This document shows positions 12,401 through 21,400 of a stretch of 64,000 nt of DNA, piece by piece. A model generated the notes under the pieces. That model ran no database searches and had not been told where the DNA came from. It worked only from the letters and a program-made list of their open reading frames with translations. The DNA lies in assembly GCF_028389875.1 (NCBI RefSeq), contig NC_084675.1, positions 18,810,412-18,874,411 of the forward strand, read 5' to 3'. The stretch's first letter is position 1. Each line of letters starts with the position of its first letter. A program made the translations under genes and the position numbers. Source of the stretch: Rhea pennata. Lineage: Eukaryota; Chordata; Aves; Rheiformes; Rheidae.

Positions 12401-15400
12401 CAAAGTAACCTATGAGGTTAGGGATAAAGATGGGGACAGAACATGGATGTCCTGAATCCCAATCTAGTTCTCAGCTATAAATGCTTTTGTGTCATGTTTG
12501 ATGCCAATTATTGCTAATAATTGCACGTTCCTTGCAAATGCCTAACTATTTAAATCACTTGGGATTAGTTTTTGGCAATGAGAGCGAGGGCTTAGGACAG
12601 GCAGACCTGGAGAAATTGAAAGCTAGGAGAAGATAACACTGTGAACTATGATATATTACATGTATGCCATATATATATACACACACACACATATATATAT
12701 GCTATGCCACATATATATTATATACCATAAATAGCTGGTTGTTAAACCAGAGTGAAGTAGAGGGACATTATTCCTTTACAGTGAGCAGCAAACTTTTTTA
12801 ATGCCAGGCAGAGATTAAACTATCCTTTACTCAGATTTTCACCACCTGATCTGACATGACAATGAGTTTGTCACTCAGCAAGCAGTAATTGATGGAAAAG
12901 CTTTAGGAACTGCACGTACCACAGGACCAGAGGAAACTAGAATTATCATTGTTGTCTGGCCAGCCAAGTGTAACAGTTGTGAAAGGATCCACATGACGAC
13001 TTGGTTTAATATAGATTTTGTTTTTTCTTTTGTGATCCTAAATAATAAGTAAATGTTCCAGTTAAGACAGTAGCATGTATAAACACATATATATCTTACT
13101 TCTTTGTAACTAAGAAAGTCTAAAAGTTTATGCCCTAAGTCACTGTATGCAGAGCTACATGCAGTTTAAATGATACTTCCTTGACCATAGGTAATATGCG
13201 AATAGAAGCAGATGGCACAGACAAATATATGGCAAAATATTCCCAAACTCATAAGTGGCTTAGTAGCCCAACTCTCCTTTTCAAAACTAATGCAGGTACT
13301 TAGAAACCTAATTTCCACTAATTTTATGTTTTTAGACTGAGACTTTTAAACAATGTAAAATAATTTGTCTTCTAGTAAATCACTTTTTTGGTCAGAATTA
13401 GATACATTACAGCTGTAGACAAAGAGAATAATTTAACTGAATTTGTCATTTTGCGCAACAAATTGTTATGAACCCTGTTCTGAATTAGGCTGATATTCCT
13501 TTGATGTAATGCAGTCTTACAGCCAGTCTATAAATCATGACATCTTCTTTTGAAGTAGGACATCTCGTATAACAGACATCTGTCTGCTATAGTTATAGTT
13601 AAAAACTAGATCTTCAGGATCATAACAAAATATTATATCTAGCAATTCTACAATTTAATTAAATCTAGCAATTCTGTGGCACAGAAAATAAAGTCCATAA
13701 TGCAGTATGTCACAAATACTTCTTATAAATACTTAATGCAGCACTTCTACCACCAAGAAGAATTTCTCAGCATTTCAATTTTAAAGTAAAAACTTTAAAT
13801 AATACTTACATTTGTCTCTTGGGTATTTGTTTTGGTGCTGCCTTTTAGCTTTGCAGAATCTGTTTAGTACAAAAAAGATCAGAATGCTTTAGTGCTACCT
13901 ATAGAGCTCTCAGACAGTCCTCAGTGACACAGGGGCATGACATAAACACTCAGGATTTGACTACAGTCAATCTGAAAGGGAGAGCTGTAAGAATCAGACT
14001 CTTGAGTTGTGATAAATAGTCTTGTTAAAATAGATAAAACTGTAACAACAAGCTAGTAACATACTATAAGGATGATCCTAATTCTTCCATCATAATAGTA
14101 TAAATCAAAATAAATGAACAGATGGTGATGGAGTTCAATTGATGTACAAAGCAAAGTTGAGGGAAGCACTGGAAATGTCTCAATAGGATTAATAAGTAAC
14201 TTTATTTGTGGTATAATCTGCTATTGTAAATGTAAGAGTGAGCCATCTAGAAGCATCTACTGACAGCAAATTATGTGATTATTGTGATGCAGATATTCCA
14301 TTATTTCATAGCTATGTCTCAGGCTGCAAACTTCACTAATTATTTCTAGGACAAATAGCAAATGTGTAGTATGTAACATATGTATGTTACATATGTATGT
14401 AGTATGTAACATATATAGTGTGATGCTGATTTATGACCAGTTCAAATCCATGAAGATGCCTTCATTAGAAACAAGCCTCCACAAAAGCTTTTAGAGCTGT
14501 TGCTGGAAGGAAAGCAATTACTAGATGCAAACCATAAACACTAAACACTCCACAAAATGCTCTGATTGCAGAACATGACTTATGTGGTCAAAAATCATAC
14601 TGTCAGGATAATGCAATTACCTTCTTTAAGGGAAGTATTTGCCAGCACATTGATGAGCCCAATATCCATGCTCATGTTTGAGAAAGCATTCATGGCCACC
14701 ACTTTTACTAGGAAAGTACCTAGAGAAGATACATAGTCAATTAGAAATAACAGTGCACCATCCTGTTTGGGACATAAAATCCAATTCATAAAGAAAATCC
14801 TATTCTTTCCTTTTAAGTTATTTGGTTTGATGAATTTACTGCCACTGAAAGGCTTTTCTAGGAATGAAAAATAAAATGAAATAATAATTAGCTTCTGTTG
14901 CTCCAGCTTTGGCATGAAATTTGAATAGTTCATTAGAGGAAAACTTTTTAATGCTTTGCCACTGAATTAGCTCTTAAGGAGAATCTCTCTAATCCCATAT
15001 ATTAAATTTGATGTGTTAAAAACCTTGATTTCTTAATAGTCATAAAGAAAAATAACTATAAAGCATATTTGTAAGTTCAGCAAAAACTACATGTTGGAGA
15101 GATGCACAGATGGGAAGGGAGCTCCCCTTTTCTTTGTCATCTGCATGCATTAATGAACTCAGATCATTCATTACTGCAGTGTAAAATGCAGGGCAGTATA
15201 AACTGGAAATTATGCACAAACGAATAAACATGAGGAAAACACTGTGATTCAGGAAGATATCATCATTTGTACTCAAATTAGGGGTGTGGCCATGAAAAAA
15301 ATGAACTCTGCTCACTTTGTCTTTCTTACTGCAAAATTCAGGAGAAGCCTCACTTTTGGTCTCTTTAGGAAGAACAATTTGGCATTTTAATTCTTTTATA

Positions 15401-18400
15401 TTGGTTATAAGTCAATAAGACTGTTCTGTCCATACTCTCCTGCAGATCAAATTTGAGCAGTTAAAAAAGTTACCAAATTCAGCTCTAAGTTATTGCCCCC
15501 CAGTCAGGGGTGCTGTGATGGAATATATGAACTCCTCTACACATTTATCTGTGTTAGAAAGACAGAAGATGTCAGCATGCTGTACCTTCAAAGTACACAG
15601 GTATGCTGTATGTTTGAGGCTCCCCATGAGAGCTGTCTTCCTCATGAGAGTGTGTTTCATTAGATCCCACAACCTCAAACTTCAGTTTCTCTGGGGCTCC
15701 ATGAGACACAGAGACATTTATCTCTAAATTCTCCCCCAACTCCAGAGTGTGAGAAGCTAATTTAGCCTGAAGACCAGATATTGGCTCAATTAAGTGAACA
15801 GCAACGCTGTTGGAGATCTCTGATGTGGTTGTGTTGCTGGATGCTCGGATTTCCAGCTGATGTATCCCTGGACCCAGGAGCTCTTGAGAGGTACAGCTGA
15901 GTGTCAGATTGTGAGGAACAATTCCTTCCTTTGCACTGGATTCAGTGAGTGTCATGTTATCTGCTAGTATAACGTAGGTCACTTCATTACCTGGAAAAAG
16001 ACAATTCAGAATTTCTCACAGCTTGCCTAACAGGCCATCCAATTCTAGCTGTTTTGTTCAACATTCAGGTATTTATAAAGGGGTTAGAAGAACACTGCGG
16101 CAATGCAGTTGCTTTGAATAGATTTGCTTCATCTGCTTTTGTGTCCCTCTGGGCTCCCTATGAAAGTCTATCACATGTATTTCCTGATGGGAATCTTAAG
16201 GCAGTCAAGAGAATTCAAACATGTGCTACTGAATTTTATCTTTTAAGCATGTATGTGGATTCCTAGAGCTTGAAGTGAGAACTAAATACATGTCAGCAAA
16301 TATGACCTGCTCAGTGTGGAATCATCTTGCTCTCGTTCAGTGAAGCATTTCTGCAGATGCTTAACTTCAAATATGGAAATAATCCTACTGGCTTCATGTG
16401 GATTTACATGATTAAAGTTATGCTCATGCTTTGTCAGCTTTGTGCAGAGGGAAAAAGGGTTTATGCTCATGTCAAGTGCTGTAACAGCTCTGAGAAAGAA
16501 CCCCTTCCAATAAGGCTCGGAGCATTCAGTTGCAGGATTGAAACAGCTGCAGGGAAAGCATTTGCTAGAAAAGATACTGTTTTGTGACATAAAAATTTGT
16601 TTTTCTTATGCATAGCATAATATTTAGTCTGCCATTTAAACATGCAGAATAATTACCCTCTCCTCCATTGAGTTCTACTTGAATCCATAACAACTCTCCA
16701 TACAGTGTCCGGCAGTGAGAGCTGTTCCCAGATTCGTACTGGCTATAGCACCCAGTAATGCTAAGTTGATCCCTCTTATCCTGAACAGTCACCCGTTTCT
16801 GAGCTGTCACATGCCATTCACTGGTTGTGCATTCCACAAAAACAGTAAACTCTCCAGGAGATGAATATCTGTGCGTGACATTGCTGACCAGCCTAGGATA
16901 CAAAGAGAACTTGTTGCAGAAGACTGTCTTGAGAAGTCTTTAGCACTATGTGATAACAGTGGTCACAGAATGTCTACTATTTGTAGTACATTACTACTTT
17001 TGTTTTTCATTCCTTCTACTCTTTACTTATTTTTTTTAGTTCAGTCAATCAGGATTCCATTAGTAGACAGGTAAGATTCATATACTTTCTTTCTGAGCAC
17101 TAGGATAATACAAAATCTGATGTTTATAAACAGCAAAAAAAATTTTAATTGAATTAATATAAAACAAATAACACCCATAATAATATAATTCCATTATCTT
17201 ATTTTAAATGTTATCAAATATAAAAATATTCTTTAAACTGAGAAAAGTAATGCTTGCCCATTTCTTTGTCAATTATTGAAAGTTTTTCAATAATTTTGTG
17301 CATTTAGGACCTGTATTAAATTCCATTAGTGAGAAACAGGAATCACTTGTTACAGTAAGCAGAAGAAAGAATATTGTTGACAGCTTGATATAAAATTGTG
17401 TATTAATTTCAGAATGAATTTCTGCAAAATCCAACTGTCTTGTATATATGATCTGTTCTTAATCTAATTAATTTTTAAAATCTCATTTAAGAGAACTGAA
17501 GCATTCGAAGAAATGCAGGCAGTGAAACTTACTCATCTACTGATAAATAAAAGATATATCTTACATTGGAGGGTAGTAAGGATCAATAGTGTGTCCATCT
17601 CCAGTGTTAAGGATGCATGAAAGATTGCCAGAGTATGGAGAGAGCATCCAATTCAAAGTGATTGTGATATTTTCAAAGACAAGGCATGTATTTGTTACAG
17701 CCAGCTGCAGACCTGTAAAATGTAATGCCAGAGTTCGATGTCATTGTTTGTCTACATTTCTTGCATAATTAAATTAATTTTTGTATATTGTTGAGAGCTG
17801 GCCTTCTCCAAAACAGAGCTGACACTGCTGCCAATTTGAATACATTAGTGGCAATTCTTCTCCATAAGTACTGGTCAGGATTCTTGTTGGAACATAATTT
17901 CATGTGTCTGAATTTCACAGCTTTGTAGCTTTATCAAAAACCCTGTGGAGCTGTCACCTAGGACTGAGAGGCTACATTTTTGTGTCCTGAATATATTTAG
18001 TGGTCACCTTCTCCAGAGGACTGTTCTTCCAGCTTCTTGCTTTAGGATGGACCAGCTATTTTGAAGATAATTTGTAGTGGTCACAGTGCTACTGCAAAGT
18101 GTAGAACAAGCTTTTGTGTTGACAGCCCCCACCACTTACCTTCCTTGCAGTGGTACTGAATAAATAAATAGCTTCCAGATGCTGGACAAGGATCTCCAAA
18201 GAAAGTGCCATCTGCTGCCACCTGGCAGGCCTGGAGACCATGACACTGTCCTGGAAGGAAGGACCATCTTAGATGCACTGGTGTTTGTTGTCTTTGACTG
18301 ACAAAACAGCTCAGAGAAAAGATGATTACAGAAATAAAAAGGGGTGGGGAGGGGCCGTATCTTGTCACCGATATCTAAACCAACTCCCATAGCACTTTTA

Positions 18401-21400
18401 CTTTATTGTGTTGCTGACTGCCTGCTTTTCCTCAGCACCATTCCACTCCATAGGAATACAGCTGAATTAGAGAGGGTAAAAAAATGAGGAAGTCATGTGT
18501 TTGGTTTAACTTCAGCTGGAAACCCAAGGAATCACTATAGGGACAGGCTATAATCAAGGTTTAGATTGACAGGCAATGGAGCCCTGTAGCTCTTGCAGGA
18601 TGAGACTCAACACGCTGCAGGAGATGGCAGCTCCCTCCTGCCCACTTGTCCCCACAGAAACTCTCTGGGTGCCAACCTTCTCACTCCTCTTTATTAGAGG
18701 TTAGGTTTGTATGCATGGTTTGCATGTGTGCTGGTCCATCTCCAACCCATCTGTTGTATTCATCAGGGAATCAGTGTATCTACATATTTTCTTCATATTA
18801 GGAGAGGAGCTAGGTATGCCCTTATGCTCCATTTGCTCCTATGCATCCCCTCTTTCTTCTGAATTGCTTTGCTCCCCACAAAGTCCCTCCTTTCTATTCA
18901 GCCTCCTGTGGGAACCTCCTGCATGTAAGAAGTTCTTTGCAACCCCCTTCATCTCAGGCATAACCCACTTTCCCACTCACTGACTCTACTGAAATAAAGC
19001 AAGATAAAGTATTTTAGGGAGCAGGAAATTTGATGCTTACTCTATGCTTCTGACAAGCAACGCAACAAGATATTACCTGCTACCTCATCTTTGACACTGA
19101 TCCAGGTACAGTCTTCATCCATATCATACTGGAGAGGTGTCTCCAATACGCAGTAGTGAGGGGTCTTCCGTCCATAGAAACTCTCTCCAATTTGAATAAC
19201 TTCTCCTGATCCACACTGTACAGTGGCATTGTAATTATTGCAAGCAATGCTCTGGCCAGATTCTAATAGGGGGAAAAGATTTCATTAAAATGAGGATATA
19301 TAGCTGAGGCATCTGCCCCTTCCTCCTCCATGGTTACTAGATTTGTGCATAGCATCTCCAGGGAAGCTGATCATAACCTATTAATTATCAAGATGTGAGA
19401 CTAAAGCCATTTCTTGAAGGTGGGACTCAACTAGAGCTAAGCTTAAGTATTTTTTAAAAAATACATATATATATATTTATATATATATATGACAAAGAAA
19501 ACAAGGCGAGATTTCTCAGGCTTTTTGTTTGTTTTCTTGTAATGAGCTTGAAATACTTAAAATTTTTGAATTTCCAAAAAATTATGCTGCAGTTCTCTGG
19601 TATGTTACTATTTTTCTTTTTTCTTTCTTGTTTCCTTTTATCCCTCTTTCAATAAACAATAACGAAAATAGAAAAAAGAACACTGAATCAAATATTTTTC
19701 CATTTTTGAAATCCCAAAAGAATGTACTTATGGTTTCTACTGCCTTAAAAATGTGAGAACATTTTTGTTAAAACAAAAATATCTTAATGTAAAAAATTGA
19801 ACATATTTCTGTGGAAAACATTTAGTGTTTGATATGCAGTACTGAAAAGTTTAAAGCTTTTCATAACTTCAAAAAGAGCCCTGTGGCAGTATATGATCTC
19901 CATGGTATTCACATAACTGCTCTAGAGAAGGGTTTGCATGTTAAATACGGGACCTGATCTCATTCCTGCTACAGGGACACCAATATTCAACTGATTTCAT
20001 TCAGCAGAACTGCTCAAATGAGTAAGGTCATATCTCTAAATGCAAACCTCATTCTTTGATTAATCTGAGACAGTTAATTATCTTTCAGAATTCGTAGTAC
20101 CCTGAAGTAATCAGGATATTTATTACTCTGAAGAGGAGGATGCAAAAAACCACTCGCACAGGAAAGTGTTGCAGAAGAATGTTTTTGTTTCAGTTGTCCC
20201 AGGTTTAAATACATTGTCCTCCAATTGATCATTCCTCTTAAGTACCTAGATGTGTGCCAATGTGTGCACACTGCCGTAATTGTGTGCTATTGTTATTTAA
20301 AGGCTAAATCTAAGCCTGGCTGTAACCATAGCATGATCAGTTTACAGATTAGAGTTCTCTAAATAAGCTTGGAAAATAATTTGTTGTTGAATTCTAATAC
20401 AGGCTATTATCTCATGCATTTTTTGGTTTTTTTTTTTGTATAGAGGGTTCCCGTAGTAGTTGCTCTCTCAGCAATTTTTACATGGAAAAATGTACAAAAC
20501 CTGGTTTATATGCCTGTGTGCAAACCCTGGTTCAACATGTGTATTTTTACTACAATAGAAGCACTAACCTAAAGAGCACCAAATGTCCAACCAAATGGTG
20601 GAGCCGAAATACTAAGGAACAGTGAACTGAAGTAAGGGAAGTTCTTACTTGAAGAGAGAAACAAATAATTCTATGATAGAGAGCCAAAGAAAGGATGAAG
20701 ACGAAACATTTTCTGTCTGGTTACTTGTTTGGGCACATATACACACCTTAGATGATGAAGTAGACAAGGTTACCAGTAATCAGAGACAGATTCAGTTCAA
20801 ATAGTAATACCATTTGGAGTTGAACTGTACATCTCATCTGAAGTTTCAAACTCAGATTGAAACCAAGCCCACAGTAGCTGTGTGTGAAAGTGCTAAGTAT
20901 CATTGTGCCCATTTTACAGAAGAACAACCTGAAGCACTGTCAGGTTGCATGAACCTTCAGTGTCCAAAGAAATGAATGAAAACATTGTCCCTGGTTTTCT
21001 GGAATGTTAGCTTAAGTTCATTGGATGCAAAACAAATAAAAGAAACAGGAGTCTAGCGCTGAAATGTGTGTGCTTATTAAAGGACATGGGCTGTAGATAT
21101 TGAAAACAAGGCTATAATTTTCTCCATTTATTCTCATTTTCCTGTGTAATGGGATGATGGGTGTAGCAAAGGACATTATTGCTCATTAATGCAAACTCTC
21201 TTTTAATTTAATAGGCTTTAAGTCAGATCCTATGGTAACAGATGATAGCTTTGTTAGAAACAGAGAGTTGTCTGCTGTGGTTGTAATGGAAAAATTATTT
21301 TAGTCTGTTTTTATAAGTGAAGTGAGATTAGAAGATGGTGCTGTTTGCTAATTTTCTCTCTCCCAATTATTTTAACTCTATTAGTCACCTTCAACTAAAC